Shown here: positions 15,649 through 23,627 of the stretch, piece by piece
Layout of the letters: every line of letters starts with the position of its first letter
Position numbering within the stretch: the first letter of the stretch is position 1
DNA from: a bacterium
Lineage (GTDB): Bacteria; Vulcanimicrobiota; Vulcanimicrobiia; Eremiobacterales; Eremiobacteraceae
NCBI GenBank assembly: GCA_902812405.1
Contig: CADDZI010000027.1
Span: 1 to 33,319, forward strand
DNA length: 33,319 bases
Direction of reading: 5' to 3'
The notes under the pieces: generated by a model
Told to the model about the DNA's origin: nothing
Database searches by the model: none
The model's input: only the letters and a program-made list of their open reading frames with translations
Program-made: the position numbers and the translations under genes

Positions 15649-16526
15649 TGGCCGAACACTTCGTTCACCCGCCGCACTGGGAGGCCTACATCGTCACCTA
15701 CTTCTTCGCAGCCGGGCTGGCCGGCGGGTGTTATGTCCTGGCGACCCTGTTGTCGTTGACGGGGTATCCCGAAGACCGCGAGCCGGCGCGTCTCGGCTTT
15801 CTCGTGCCCTTCCCGCTCGTGCTCCTGTGCGCCCTCGTGCTCACCTTGGACTTGGGCCGCCCATGGCTTTTTTGGCACATGCTCGTCAACGCAACGCCGG
15901 GTGCCGGCGGCCTGAACTTCAAGTACTGGTCGCCCATGTCGGTCGGTGCTTGGGCCCTCTTGCTGTTTGGGGTTTTCTCGTTTGTCTCATTCCTCGGTGC
16001 GCTGCCGTGGGCGCGCCGGCCCGGGCCGTTGGCGGGCACAGCCGGACGTGCGTGGATGATCGCGGGTGCGCTGCTCGGACTGTACATCGCCTCCTATACC
16101 GGCGTGCTGTTGAGCGTCTCCAATCAGCCGGTGTGGAGCGATACCTGGACGTTGGGAGGCTTGTTCTTGGCATCCGGTTTGAGCGGATCGGCGGCGCTCT
16201 TGGCCTGGCTTGTGCGGCGGCGCGCCGCGGCGGGCAGCCCGGCGACGAGCTGGCAGCGCCTGCTGACGGCCGACGGATACTTTGCCCTCATCGAACTGCT
16301 CTTCATCGTTCTCTTCTTCGTCAGCGTCGGGTTTGCAGGGACGCTGGGTGTGGCGGTGCGCGGTGCATGGCTTGTGGCATGGATCCTCGTGCTTGCCAGT
16401 TTGGTGCCGGCATTGGCCGAGTTGGGCGGCCGCCGGGGTCTTGTGCATGCCGGCAGCGGGCCGCTCCTGGTCCTGGCCGGGGTTCTCCTCATGCGCATTG
16501 CGGTGGTGATCAGCGCGCAGATGTAA
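15648..16526 (+). CDS. nrfD: NrfD/PsrC-type membrane subunit of formate dehydrogenase
   Basis: 292 residues from the ATG at 15648, which shares one base with the fdnH stop (TGATG); a GTG one codon earlier is the alternative. It is very hydrophobic, with eight to nine predicted helices. The start HWEAYIVTYFFAAGLAGGCY, the LDLGRPWLFWHML motif and SPMSVGAWALLLFG are typical of NrfD/PsrC quinone-interacting subunits. This replaces the di-heme cytochrome b (FdnI) of the E. coli enzyme: there is no His-rich heme-b helix set and no fdnI gene. It probably transfers electrons from the Fe-S subunit to (mena)quinone. Last gene of the operon. Confidence 0.9.
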   Translation: MAEHFVHPPHWEAYIVTYFFAAGLAGGCYVLATLLSLTGYPEDREPARLGFLVPFPLVLLCALVLTLDLGRPWLFWHMLVNATPGAGGLNFKYWSPMSVGAWALLLFGVFSFVSFLGALPWARRPGPLAGTAGRAWMIAGALLGLYIASYTGVLLSVSNQPVWSDTWTLGGLFLASGLSGSAALLAWLVRRRAAAGSPATSWQRLLTADGYFALIELLFIVLFFVSVGFAGTLGVAVRGAWLVAWILVLASLVPALAELGGRRGLVHAGSGPLLVLAGVLLMRIAVVISAQM

Positions 16527-16617
16527 TGTAACCGGTCCTGCGGCGCGGTGTTCTCTCGGTCACGCACGGGCGCCGGTCGGCCAAGGTTAACCGCGACACG
16601 ATGTCACGCCAGCGCAA

Positions 16618-16639
16618 CGGCCGGCTACAAAACCGGCCG
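16618..16639. terminator. Hairpin between convergent fdn operon and kbl
   Basis: A perfect 7-bp inverted repeat (CGGCCGG 16618-16624, CCGGCCG 16633-16639) with an 8-base loop lies in the 143-base gap between the formate dehydrogenase operon and the convergent kbl gene. There is no T-tract on either strand, so termination is inferred from position only. Confidence 0.4.
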
Positions 16640-16669
16640 CGACTGGGAGTCGTGGAGGCGCGATCGCGA

Positions 16670-17869
16670 TCAGACTTTGGATGGAATGATCCCCAGCGCC
16701 GTTCCTACCTTCTCAAAGGCGGCCAGAGCCTTATCCAAATGGGGCCGCTCCAGGGCGGCGCTCATCTGAACACGGATGCGCGCCGTGCCCTCGGGGACGA
16801 CCGGGTAGCCGAAACCGGTCACGAAGACACCCTCCGCAAGGAGCAGTTCGCTCATGCGAATGGCAAACGCGGTGTCGCCGACGATGATCGGAATAATGGC
16901 GCTCTCACCCTCCAGAGGCTTGTATCCGATCTCCACCAGGCGCCTGCGGAAGTACGCGGTATTCGCTCGCTGCTTGGCCAAGAGTTCGGGATGCTGTTCC
17001 AGCTCCTCGATGGCGGCCAGCGCGCTGCAGGCAACGGTGGGCGGCAAGGCGTTGCTGAAGAGTTGGGTGCGCGATTTCTGTACCAGGGTCTGAATGACGT
17101 TGGCGGATGCGGCGACAAACCCGCCGGCGGCTCCGCCCAATGCCTTGCCCAGTGTGCCCGTGATGACGTCAACGCGGCCGGTAAGGCCATAGTGTTCGAC
17201 GGTCCCTCGTCCGGTCGCGCCCATGACGCCGGTGCCGTGACTGTCATCGACGATGACTACCCCGTTGTGCCGCTCGGCCAAAGCGACGATCTCGGGTAGC
17301 TTGGCCAGATCGCCCTCCATGGAGAAGACGCCGTCGGTGATGATGAACTTCGTCATGTCCGGCGCCAGCGAGGCCAGCTTCGCTTCCAGGTCGGCCATGT
17401 CGGAGTGTTTGTAACGCAGACGCTGCGCCTGCGCCAGCCGGCAGCCGTCGATGATCGAGGCATGGTTGAGCTCGTCGGAGAGAATGGCTGTGCCCGCGAC
17501 GGCCAGGGTTGGAATGAGACCCTCGTTGGCCGTCCAGCACGATACGTACGTCAAGGCTGCCGGCATGCCCAGAAAAGACGCAATCTTCTCCTCCAGGGCG
17601 CGGTGAATGTCGAACGTACCGCAGATGAAGCGGACGCTGGCCGTGCCGGCGCCGTAGGTCCGTAAGCCGCGGATGCCGGCCTCGATGACCCGCGGATTGT
17701 CCGCCAATCCGAGGTAGTTGTTGCTGGAGAGGACAATGACGTCGCCCGCCTCTTCCATGTGCACCGCGGCAGCCATGGGAGTGGTCAGATGACGCAAGGT
17801 CTTGAAGGTCCCGGCGGCACGCAGCGCCTCCAGCTCGCCGCCCAAGCGCCGGTCGTATGCCGTGTTCAC
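16670..17869 (-). CDS. kbl: 2-amino-3-ketobutyrate CoA ligase (glycine C-acetyltransferase)
   Basis: 399 residues from a GTG at 17869; E. coli Kbl has 398. A longer in-frame reading adds only Arg/Gly-rich sequence and is rejected. A PLP enzyme of the alpha-oxoamine synthase family: it cleaves 2-amino-3-oxobutyrate with CoA to glycine and acetyl-CoA. Seen: NNYLGLADNPRV, GAGTASVRFICGTFDIHRAL, the cofactor motifs HASIIDG and VDDSHGTGVMG, and the PLP lysine in TGTLGKALGG (Lys242; E. coli Lys244). The RICGT-type segment and the C-terminal FGYPVVPEGTARIRVQMSA favour Kbl over BioF or HemA. Divergent from tdh, which supplies its substrate, so the pair forms the threonine-to-glycine pathway. Confidence 0.95.
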   Translation of the reverse strand: MNTAYDRRLGGELEALRAAGTFKTLRHLTTPMAAAVHMEEAGDVIVLSSNNYLGLADNPRVIEAGIRGLRTYGAGTASVRFICGTFDIHRALEEKIASFLGMPAALTYVSCWTANEGLIPTLAVAGTAILSDELNHASIIDGCRLAQAQRLRYKHSDMADLEAKLASLAPDMTKFIITDGVFSMEGDLAKLPEIVALAERHNGVVIVDDSHGTGVMGATGRGTVEHYGLTGRVDVITGTLGKALGGAAGGFVAASANVIQTLVQKSRTQLFSNALPPTVACSALAAIEELEQHPELLAKQRANTAYFRRRLVEIGYKPLEGESAIIPIIVGDTAFAIRMSELLLAEGVFVTGFGYPVVPEGTARIRVQMSAALERPHLDKALAAFEKVGTALGIIPSKV

Positions 17870-17953
17870 GATGCCGGAGTTCCGGATGCCGCCCCCAGCG
17901 GACCTTTTTGACGCTGCACGAGGCTCGGCCTCAACGCAGAGCGCACGACCGGG

Positions 17954-17989
17954 GCGCCGCGAGCCTCCCGACTGGGGGGATCGCGGCGC
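17954..17989. promoter_or_regulatory. Long hairpin in the kbl/tdh divergent spacer
   Basis: A 36-base near-perfect stem-loop: GCGCCGCGA (17954-17962) pairs with TCGCGGCGC (17981-17989), then a G-A mismatch, then CCTCCC (17964-17969) pairs with GGGGGG (17974-17979), with loop GACT. That is 15 pairs, one of them a wobble. It lies 85 bases upstream of kbl, in the untranslated leader region shared with tdh. It may be an operator, a transcript structure or a dispersed repeat. Confidence 0.65.
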
Positions 17990-17996
17990 GCGAACA

Positions 17997-18096
17997 GTCC
18001 GCCGCCCGCAGGCGCCGCAACGCACAACCAGGCCCATCCAGCCACGGTCGCGGCGTGCCGTGCGGCAAAAGGTCCGCCGCCCGCCTGCGCCGCAAC
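17997..18096. repeat. 25-bp direct repeats, 75-bp period, upstream of tdh
   Basis: GTCCGCCGCCCGC-(AG)-GCGCCGCAAC-type units at 17997-18021 and 18072-18096 agree at 23 of 25 bases. The second copy ends 20 bases before the tdh start. With the adjacent hairpin they fill most of the divergent promoter region. They could be paired regulator sites controlling threonine catabolism, or a mobile intergenic repeat. Confidence 0.6.
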
Positions 18097-18116
18097 TGGC
18101 GGTGATGGCGAGGACG

Positions 18117-19157
18117 ATGCGCGCCCTGGTCAAGAGCGCACCGGGGCCCGGTCTTGACCTGCTCGAGGTTCCGCTGCCGGCCATTGGTCCGACAGACGTG
18201 CTTATCAGAGTCCGCATGGCCGGCATCTGCGGCACGGACGGTCACATCTGGGAGTGGGACCGGTGGTCGCAAAGCCGCATCCATCCGCCGCTCATCGTCG
18301 GGCACGAATTCGTCGGTACGGTTGCCGCGGTCGGAGATGCCGTTCACCGCGTCAACCTCGGCGACCGGGTGGCGGCCGAGAGCCACATTTCCTGTCAGAA
18401 CTGCCTCTTGTGCCGGACGGGGCAAGAGTACATTTGCGAGCGCGTGCAGATTCTCGGCGTGGATCGCGACGGCGCGTTCGCAGACTACGTCGCGGTGCCC
18501 GAACACAACGTCTGGCAGCTGGATCCGGCCGTGCCGGATGCGTGGGCGGCTGTGTTCGATCCGCTGGGCAATGCCGTCCACACGGTTATGGCCGCCGGCG
18601 TCAGCGCCAAGAGTGTCGTCATCACCGGTGTCGGCTCGATCGGACTGATGGCTATTCCCGTCGCCCGGGCGGCGGGCGCGGCGCGCGTCATCGCCATCGA
18701 CGTCAACCCAAAGAAGTTGGAGATTGCCCAATCCTTGGGCGCAGATGCCGCCTTCGACGCCACGACCCCCGACCTGCGCCAGCGCGTGCTGGACCTGACT
18801 GGGGGGCACGGTACCGACGTGCTCTTGGAAATGAGCGGCAGCGGCGCCGCAATCAACCTGGGCTTAAGTCTTGTGCGCAACGGTGGCCGCGCGGCTCTGC
18901 TGGGTCTCCCGGCTGACAATGTCAGCCTCAACCTTGCGGAGAACATCATCTTCAAGGGGTTGACCGTTTTGGGCATCAACGGCCGCAGTATGTTTGCAAC
19001 CTGGTACCAAATGCAAACCCTCGTGACCGCCCGGCGCATCGACCTCGATCCGATCATCACCCACATCTTGCCGCTGGCGCGGTACCGGGATGCCTTCACG
19101 CTGCTCAATGGGGGGTCGGCGGTGAAGATCGTGCTTGACCTGACGGCAGCCGATTAG
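18117..19157 (+). CDS. tdh: L-threonine 3-dehydrogenase
   Basis: 346 residues from the ATG at 18117 (MRALVK), chosen because it aligns with E. coli Tdh (MKALSK) and puts the catalytic zinc Cys of AGICGTDGH at residue 38, as in E. coli. An ATG at 18105 would add four residues; neither has a clear ribosome site. A zinc-dependent medium-chain dehydrogenase: L-threonine plus NAD+ to 2-amino-3-oxobutyrate. Seen: GHEFVG, the structural-zinc segment HISCQNCLLCRTGQEYIC, FDPLGNAVHT (typical of Tdh) and the nucleotide-binding GVGSIGLMA. The C-terminal half has NIIFKGLTVLGINGRSMFATWY, again Tdh-like rather than sorbitol dehydrogenase. Next to kbl, confirming the pathway; 10 bases precede the helicase gene. 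Confidence 0.93.
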   Translation: MRALVKSAPGPGLDLLEVPLPAIGPTDVLIRVRMAGICGTDGHIWEWDRWSQSRIHPPLIVGHEFVGTVAAVGDAVHRVNLGDRVAAESHISCQNCLLCRTGQEYICERVQILGVDRDGAFADYVAVPEHNVWQLDPAVPDAWAAVFDPLGNAVHTVMAAGVSAKSVVITGVGSIGLMAIPVARAAGAARVIAIDVNPKKLEIAQSLGADAAFDATTPDLRQRVLDLTGGHGTDVLLEMSGSGAAINLGLSLVRNGGRAALLGLPADNVSLNLAENIIFKGLTVLGINGRSMFATWYQMQTLVTARRIDLDPIITHILPLARYRDAFTLLNGGSAVKIVLDLTAAD

Positions 19158-19167
19158 CACCCGCAGC

Positions 19168-21087
19168 ATGCCGTTCGTCGAGGAGGTTCTGGGGCCTCAC
19201 GGCCCGTTGGCGGCGACGCTGCCGGGTTACGAAGCCCGGCCCGGGCAAATCGCGATGGCCCAGGCAATCCAGCGCGGCTTTGCCGAGAACGTCCACCTGC
19301 TGGTGGAAGCCGGCACCGGAATCGGGAAATCCTTTGGCTACCTGGTGCCGGCCCTCACGTGCGGCCGGCGCGTCGTCATTTCCACCGCGACCCATGCGCT
19401 CCAGGAGCAACTGCTGACCAAGGATATCCCGCGGGTCGTCGCGGCGCTGGGGCTCCCGTCACGAGTCGTCCTCCTCAAAGGCCGCAACAATTACCTGTGC
19501 ATGGAGAAACTTGATCAGATGCGCTCGCGTCTGGTGCTCGCGCGCACGCGTGAGGAACGCGATCTGCTGGCCTGGGCCACTGCGACGGCCGGCGGAGATC
19601 GGGCCGAGCTGAATTTCGTTCCGAGTTCCCGCCTCTGGGATGAGCTCGACGCGGATGCCGACGACTGCCTCATGGAGGCCTGCCGCTTCTTCGGGCCCGA
19701 GCGCTGTCACCTGATGCGGGCACGGGAAGCGGCGCGGCACGCCGACATCATCGTCGTCAATCACGCGCTCTTCTTCAGCGACCTGGCGGCCGGGGGCGGT
19801 ATCATTCCGGCCTACGACTGTGCCATCCTGGATGAAGCACATCAGGTCGAGGAGTGGGCAACCGCGGCATTCACCACGACGATCTCCCGCGGCAGCGTCG
19901 GGCGTCTGGTTCGCAAGCTGCATCGCTCTCTCAGCCTCGATCCGCTTCTGGAGGAAGAGCTGGTGAGGGCGGCAGATGCCTTTACTCGCGCCCTGGCTGC
20001 CCCTGCAGCCCCGCGCTACGCCTTCGGCGACAACCCTGCGGCGTGGGAGACGCTCGAACCCCTGCAGCGCGCCCTGTACCGTCTCGAAGACTGGGTGATC
20101 CGCTGCTGGGCCAGCGCCTCGCGTTTACCTCGGGCTACCGAGGAAGTGTGCGTGCGGCGCCGGGACGCTCTGTTGAAGCTGATCGTCGGGCACACCCAGA
20201 CCATCGAACGCTTGCGGCGCGCCGGCGAGGAGTGGATGTGCTGGGTCGAGCCTGTCTCCGACGACGACGCTGCTCGTGCCGCATACTGCGCTCCCGCTTC
20301 GATCGCGGCAGCCTTGCGAGAGCTGCTGTTCGATAGGGTGCCCAGCGTCGTGCTCACCTCGGCCACCATCGCCGACGCGGGCGACTTCTCATACGTGCGA
20401 CGGCAGGTTGGGTTGGAGAGCGCGAGGGTCGAGGAGCTGGTTGTGCCGTCGCCCTTCGACTATCCGCGACAGGCGTTGCTGTACTTGCCGCGTCCCTCTC
20501 TCAACCCCAAGGATCCGCGTTTTGCCGAACGCGCCGCCCCAATACTCACCGCCCTGCTGCATGCCACCCGCGGCCGGGCGTTTGTCTTGTGCACGTCGCT
20601 GGCGATGATGCATGCTTTGGCGTCGCACGTTGGGCCCGGGTTGCCCTTCCCATGGGCCGTCCAAGGCGACCGCCCCAAAGGCGCCCTTTTGCGCTGGTTT
20701 CGCGAGAACCGGCACGCGGTTCTCTTTGCCACGGCATCCTTTTGGGAAGGCGTCGATGTCATCGGCAGCGCACTGTCATGCGTCGTCATCGACCGCCTGC
20801 CGTTCCCGCCGCCCGACGATCCCGTCATCGCCGCACGCTCGCGCAGCCTGGCTGCAGAGGGGGCAGACCCTTTCGGCGATCTCATGTTGCCGGTCGCGAT
20901 CACGAAGTTGAAGCAAGGCCTGGGCCGTCTCATTCGCAGCACAAGCGACCGGGGCATCATGTGCATCTTGGACGGCCGCCTGGAACACATGCCGTACGGT
21001 CGCCGCATTCTGGCCGCGCTGCCGCCTGCCCGCCGCACGCACGGCCTGGACGACGTACGAGCCTTCCTGGCAGAGCAGCCGGCTTAG
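19168..21087 (+). CDS. dinG: ATP-dependent DNA helicase, DinG/XPD (SF2) family
   Basis: 639 residues. The Walker A motif EAGTGIGKS (Lys54), motif Ia STATHALQEQLL and the DEAH box LDEAHQVE (222-225) are present. Four Cys (111, 167, 172, 180) lie between motifs Ia and II at the spacing of the XPD/DinG [4Fe-4S] cluster. Helicase domain 2 has VVLTSATI, the segment ATASFWEGVDVIG, and motif VI KLKQGLGRLIRS. These 5'-3' helicases unwind D-loops, R-loops and G-quadruplexes in repair. The protein has no N-terminal exonuclease domain, so it is the short type (DinG/YoaA-like). The start follows tdh by 10 bases, suggesting read-through from tdh. Its stop interlocks with the convergent gene at 21084. Confidence 0.93.
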   Translation: MPFVEEVLGPHGPLAATLPGYEARPGQIAMAQAIQRGFAENVHLLVEAGTGIGKSFGYLVPALTCGRRVVISTATHALQEQLLTKDIPRVVAALGLPSRVVLLKGRNNYLCMEKLDQMRSRLVLARTREERDLLAWATATAGGDRAELNFVPSSRLWDELDADADDCLMEACRFFGPERCHLMRAREAARHADIIVVNHALFFSDLAAGGGIIPAYDCAILDEAHQVEEWATAAFTTTISRGSVGRLVRKLHRSLSLDPLLEEELVRAADAFTRALAAPAAPRYAFGDNPAAWETLEPLQRALYRLEDWVIRCWASASRLPRATEEVCVRRRDALLKLIVGHTQTIERLRRAGEEWMCWVEPVSDDDAARAAYCAPASIAAALRELLFDRVPSVVLTSATIADAGDFSYVRRQVGLESARVEELVVPSPFDYPRQALLYLPRPSLNPKDPRFAERAAPILTALLHATRGRAFVLCTSLAMMHALASHVGPGLPFPWAVQGDRPKGALLRWFRENRHAVLFATASFWEGVDVIGSALSCVVIDRLPFPPPDDPVIAARSRSLAAEGADPFGDLMLPVAITKLKQGLGRLIRSTSDRGIMCILDGRLEHMPYGRRILAALPPARRTHGLDDVRAFLAEQPA

Positions 21088-21554
21088 TGCGGGTCCTGCT
21101 CGGCGTCCTTGACGCCGGCTTCCGAGAACCACAAGATCCGGTGTTTCGTTCCGAATTGGTCGGCGGCGATGACGCGCGGCGAACCTTCCGTGTCGGAAAC
21201 GACGCCAAAACGCACCTGCTGCTTGTCGTCCAAGAACAAGATGCGCGGACTGCCGTCCGCACGCGACAGCGCGACGCCCATGCGCAGGTCGCCGTTTTGG
21301 TCGCGGAAGAACAAGGCCGGGGTGCCGTTGACGGATCCGAGTTCGATACGGACGTTTCCGTGACTATCCCGCATGTCGATGACCGGCCAGTTGTTGGCGA
21401 TCTGGACGACGAGCCGGACGCTGCTCGTGTCGTCCAAGAATTCGAGGATCGGATTGTCGTTGACGGTCTTCATGAGGCCGCGCAACTCCCCGTTGTCGTT
21501 CACCAAGCGGAAACGCTCCGCCGTGACGGTGTGTGCCGTGACGTTTTCTTTCAC
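21084..21554 (-). CDS. Short-repeat beta-rich protein, unknown function
   Basis: 156 residues from an ATG at 21554. There is no signal peptide or membrane segment. From residue 17 on it is built of about five tandem units of 21-24 residues, each of the form V-R-hydrophobic strand, then G-x-P-hydrophobic strand, then D-x-x-G. Examples are GNVRIELGSVNGTPALFFRD, GDLRMGVALSRADGSPRILF and QQVRFGVVSDTEGSPRVIA. This suggests a beta-solenoid or stacked hairpin fold. Similar 'uncharacterised' repeat proteins exist in several bacterial phyla, but I know of no function. It lies 72 bases from the SDR gene upstream on the same strand, so the two may be co-transcribed. The stop overlaps the helicase stop. 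Confidence 0.75.
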   Translation of the reverse strand: MKENVTAHTVTAERFRLVNDNGELRGLMKTVNDNPILEFLDDTSSVRLVVQIANNWPVIDMRDSHGNVRIELGSVNGTPALFFRDQNGDLRMGVALSRADGSPRILFLDDKQQVRFGVVSDTEGSPRVIAADQFGTKHRILWFSEAGVKDAEQDPH

Positions 21555-21626
21555 GCCATGCCTCCTTCCCGAGAGACGAGATACCCGTTTTCTGCGCCCG
21601 GCAAACGCCCGGCGTGCGGCATGATG

Positions 21627-22394
21627 CTACGGCCAGCGGGCATGCTCAGGCAGGAAGCCCTGCCACCCGCCGCCGACGTGGAGGACGGCTCCCGTGATGA
21701 ACGAGGATTCATCGCGGGCAAAAAACGCAACCGCGTCCGCGACGTCTTCCCAGCTTCCGGGGCGGCAGACCGGGTTGCTCTCGTCGCGGCGTTGGGCAGC
21801 CTGTACCCGGTCAGCCGACTTGTCGCGGATATCGCCAATGGCGACCGTGTTGCAGGTGATGCCGTACGGGCCTTCCTCGAGGGCCAGCGAGCGCGTGAAC
21901 GCGACGACCGCGGCTTTTGCCGCGGCATGGGCGGCCATGTGGCGAACGCCCATCGTGACGTCGCTGCCGATCATGCTGAAGGTGATGATGCGTCCGAAGC
22001 GCTGGGCACGCATGATGGGCAACGCGGCGCGCGCGCAGTAGTAGACGGAGGCGACGTTGCCGTCCATCATCTCGCGAAATTCGGCCGGGGTCGTCTCGAT
22101 CACGTCCTTGACGACGAGCGGACCGGCACCCGCAACCAGGACGTCAAGACGACCGAACGTCTGCTGGGTGTCTGCGACGAGCGACGCCGCCTGTTCGCAG
22201 TCGGAGACGTCGGCGGCGAAGGCGGCGATCTCGCCGCCGGCTGCGCGGACCGCGGCAACCGTTTCGTCGGCGTGCCCGCGCGCCGGGCGGTAGTTGGCGG
22301 CGATCCCATAGCCCCGCCGAGCCAAGGCGACGCACACGCCCCGCATGAGACCAGCGGCGCTCCCCGTTACCAAGGCGACGCGACGCGGCGTCAT
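21627..22394 (-). CDS. Short-chain dehydrogenase/reductase-like protein with altered active site
   Basis: 255 residues from the ATG at 22394; a TTG at 22433 is possible but adds a non-family leader. FabG-like SDR fold: VALVTGSAAGLMRGVCVALA (nucleotide loop), DVSDCEQAASLV, VLVAGAGP (the NAG-type motif), GNVASVYYC, and HAAAKAAVVAFTRSLALEEGPYGITCN. The catalytic Y-x-x-x-K motif reads His156-A-A-A-Lys160; CAT stands where TAT would be expected, a one-base change. The glycine loop (TGSAAGLMRG) also departs from TGxxxGIG. Enzymatic oxidoreductase activity is therefore doubtful. It starts only 111 bases from hrcA, divergently, so the CIRCE element could affect it too. Confidence 0.85.
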   Translation of the reverse strand: MTPRRVALVTGSAAGLMRGVCVALARRGYGIAANYRPARGHADETVAAVRAAGGEIAAFAADVSDCEQAASLVADTQQTFGRLDVLVAGAGPLVVKDVIETTPAEFREMMDGNVASVYYCARAALPIMRAQRFGRIITFSMIGSDVTMGVRHMAAHAAAKAAVVAFTRSLALEEGPYGITCNTVAIGDIRDKSADRVQAAQRRDESNPVCRPGSWEDVADAVAFFARDESSFITGAVLHVGGGWQGFLPEHARWP

Positions 22395-22464
22395 AGGCGC
22401 CGATACCTCATGATGCAGGTCCTTTCGAGACAAGGGACGCGCCGCCCATCCGGCGTACCCTGGA

Positions 22465-22491
22465 TTAGCACTCTCACGTGCCGATTGCTAA
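22465..22491. promoter_or_regulatory. CIRCE operator (HrcA binding site)
   Basis: TTAGCACTC (22465-22473), exactly nine spacer bases, then GATTGCTAA (22483-22491). The consensus is TTAGCACTC-N9-GAGTGCTAA, so only one arm base differs. It lies 15 bases upstream of the hrcA start, as expected for heat-inducible self-repression by HrcA. Confidence 0.95.
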
Positions 22492-22505
22492 CATCATAGG
22501 AACCA

Positions 22506-23597
22506 ATGCCCAAGAAAAACGCCGCGCGACCGAAAGACGGGACACGGACCGAACCCGTTCTGGATGAGAGGAAGACCTCCATCCTGGGCACGGTGGTGTA
22601 TGAGTACCTGGCGACTGGCGAACCGGTCGGTTCCGCCACTCTGACGCAGAAGTACAATCTGGGCATCAGTCCGGCCACGGTTCGCGCCGAGCTCGCCAGT
22701 TTGGACCAGGAAGGATACCTGGACCAGCCGCACACCTCGGCCGGCCGGGTGCCGTCCGACCTGGGGTATCGCTACTACATCGACCACCTCATGCTTCCCG
22801 AGACTCTCACCCAGGAGGAGCGCGAGCGCATCCACGCCGAGGTGCGCCGGGCAAGCCATCAACTGGATGCCGTCATCGACCACGCCTCGCACGTCCTCTC
22901 CAACCTGACCCGCAGCATCGCCTTCGCCATCACGCCCCGTCTGCGCAGTCAGGTCTTTCGCCACCTGGAATTGATTCGCGTCGCTGCCCGCGCGACGCAT
23001 GCGGTCTTGGTGACAAACCTGGGGCTCGCCGCACAGCTGACGATTGAAAGCAAGCAGGAAGTGGATGACGAGCAGTTGCTGCGCGCGGCCCAAAACATCA
23101 ACCGCCAGTTCGCGGATCGCCCGCTGGCCGGCATCGGCTTGGACGACCTCACCAGCCTGACCCGCGACACACCTCTCCCCGACGACCTCGTGCGCGCGAT
23201 TGCCGGCATGCTGGCGGAAAACAGCGAGGCCGATGTCGAGCGGCGGCTGTTTGCCGGTGGGGCGCACAATCTACTGGACCAGCCGGAATTTCGCGATCTT
23301 CGTACATTGCGGGCGATTTTGGATCTGTTGGAGGAACAGCAGACACTCTACACGCTTCTGCGCAACACGCTGCAGGCACCCGGTCCGACGGTCGCCATCG
23401 GACGCGAGCTGCCCAGCGCGGACATGAGCGAATGCAGCGTCGTCACGGTCCCGTACCGCATCGGCAACCGCAACGCAGGCGCCGTCGGCATTCTCGGACC
23501 GCGCCGTATGCAGTACGCCCGGCTCATTGCGCTCTTGGACTGCATGGCGGAAGGCCTCAACGAGCTGTTCCAGGGCGAGACGCGCCGGGACGCGTAG
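22506..23597 (+). CDS. hrcA: Heat-inducible transcription repressor HrcA
   Basis: 363 residues from the ATG at 22506 with an AGGA ribosome site four bases before it. The N-terminal winged helix is clear: LDERKTSILGTVVYEYLATG, GEPVGSATLTQKYNLGISPA, TVRAELASLDQEGYLDQPHT and SAGRVPSDLGYRYYID. These blocks are nearly identical to HrcA of Bacillota. The remaining part has the GAF-like dimerisation region and ends with a conserved C-terminal tail (VVTVPYRIGNRNAGAVGILG; RRMQYARLIALLDCMAEGLN). HrcA represses class I heat-shock genes by binding CIRCE; its folding depends on GroEL. It is the first gene of the long plus-strand gene string. An N-terminal extension of about 17 basic residues precedes the usual start of the family. 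Confidence 0.96.
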   Translation: MPKKNAARPKDGTRTEPVLDERKTSILGTVVYEYLATGEPVGSATLTQKYNLGISPATVRAELASLDQEGYLDQPHTSAGRVPSDLGYRYYIDHLMLPETLTQEERERIHAEVRRASHQLDAVIDHASHVLSNLTRSIAFAITPRLRSQVFRHLELIRVAARATHAVLVTNLGLAAQLTIESKQEVDDEQLLRAAQNINRQFADRPLAGIGLDDLTSLTRDTPLPDDLVRAIAGMLAENSEADVERRLFAGGAHNLLDQPEFRDLRTLRAILDLLEEQQTLYTLLRNTLQAPGPTVAIGRELPSADMSECSVVTVPYRIGNRNAGAVGILGPRRMQYARLIALLDCMAEGLNELFQGETRRDA

Positions 23598-23627
23598 ACG
23601 GCGCGCGCAGGAGGATTCGCCGCAACC

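Noticed and set aside
17802-18116. N-terminal extension of tdh (and of kbl on the other strand)
   Set aside because: The extra residues are Arg/Pro/Gly-rich, overlap the divergent gene, and the enzymes align with E. coli from the internal starts.
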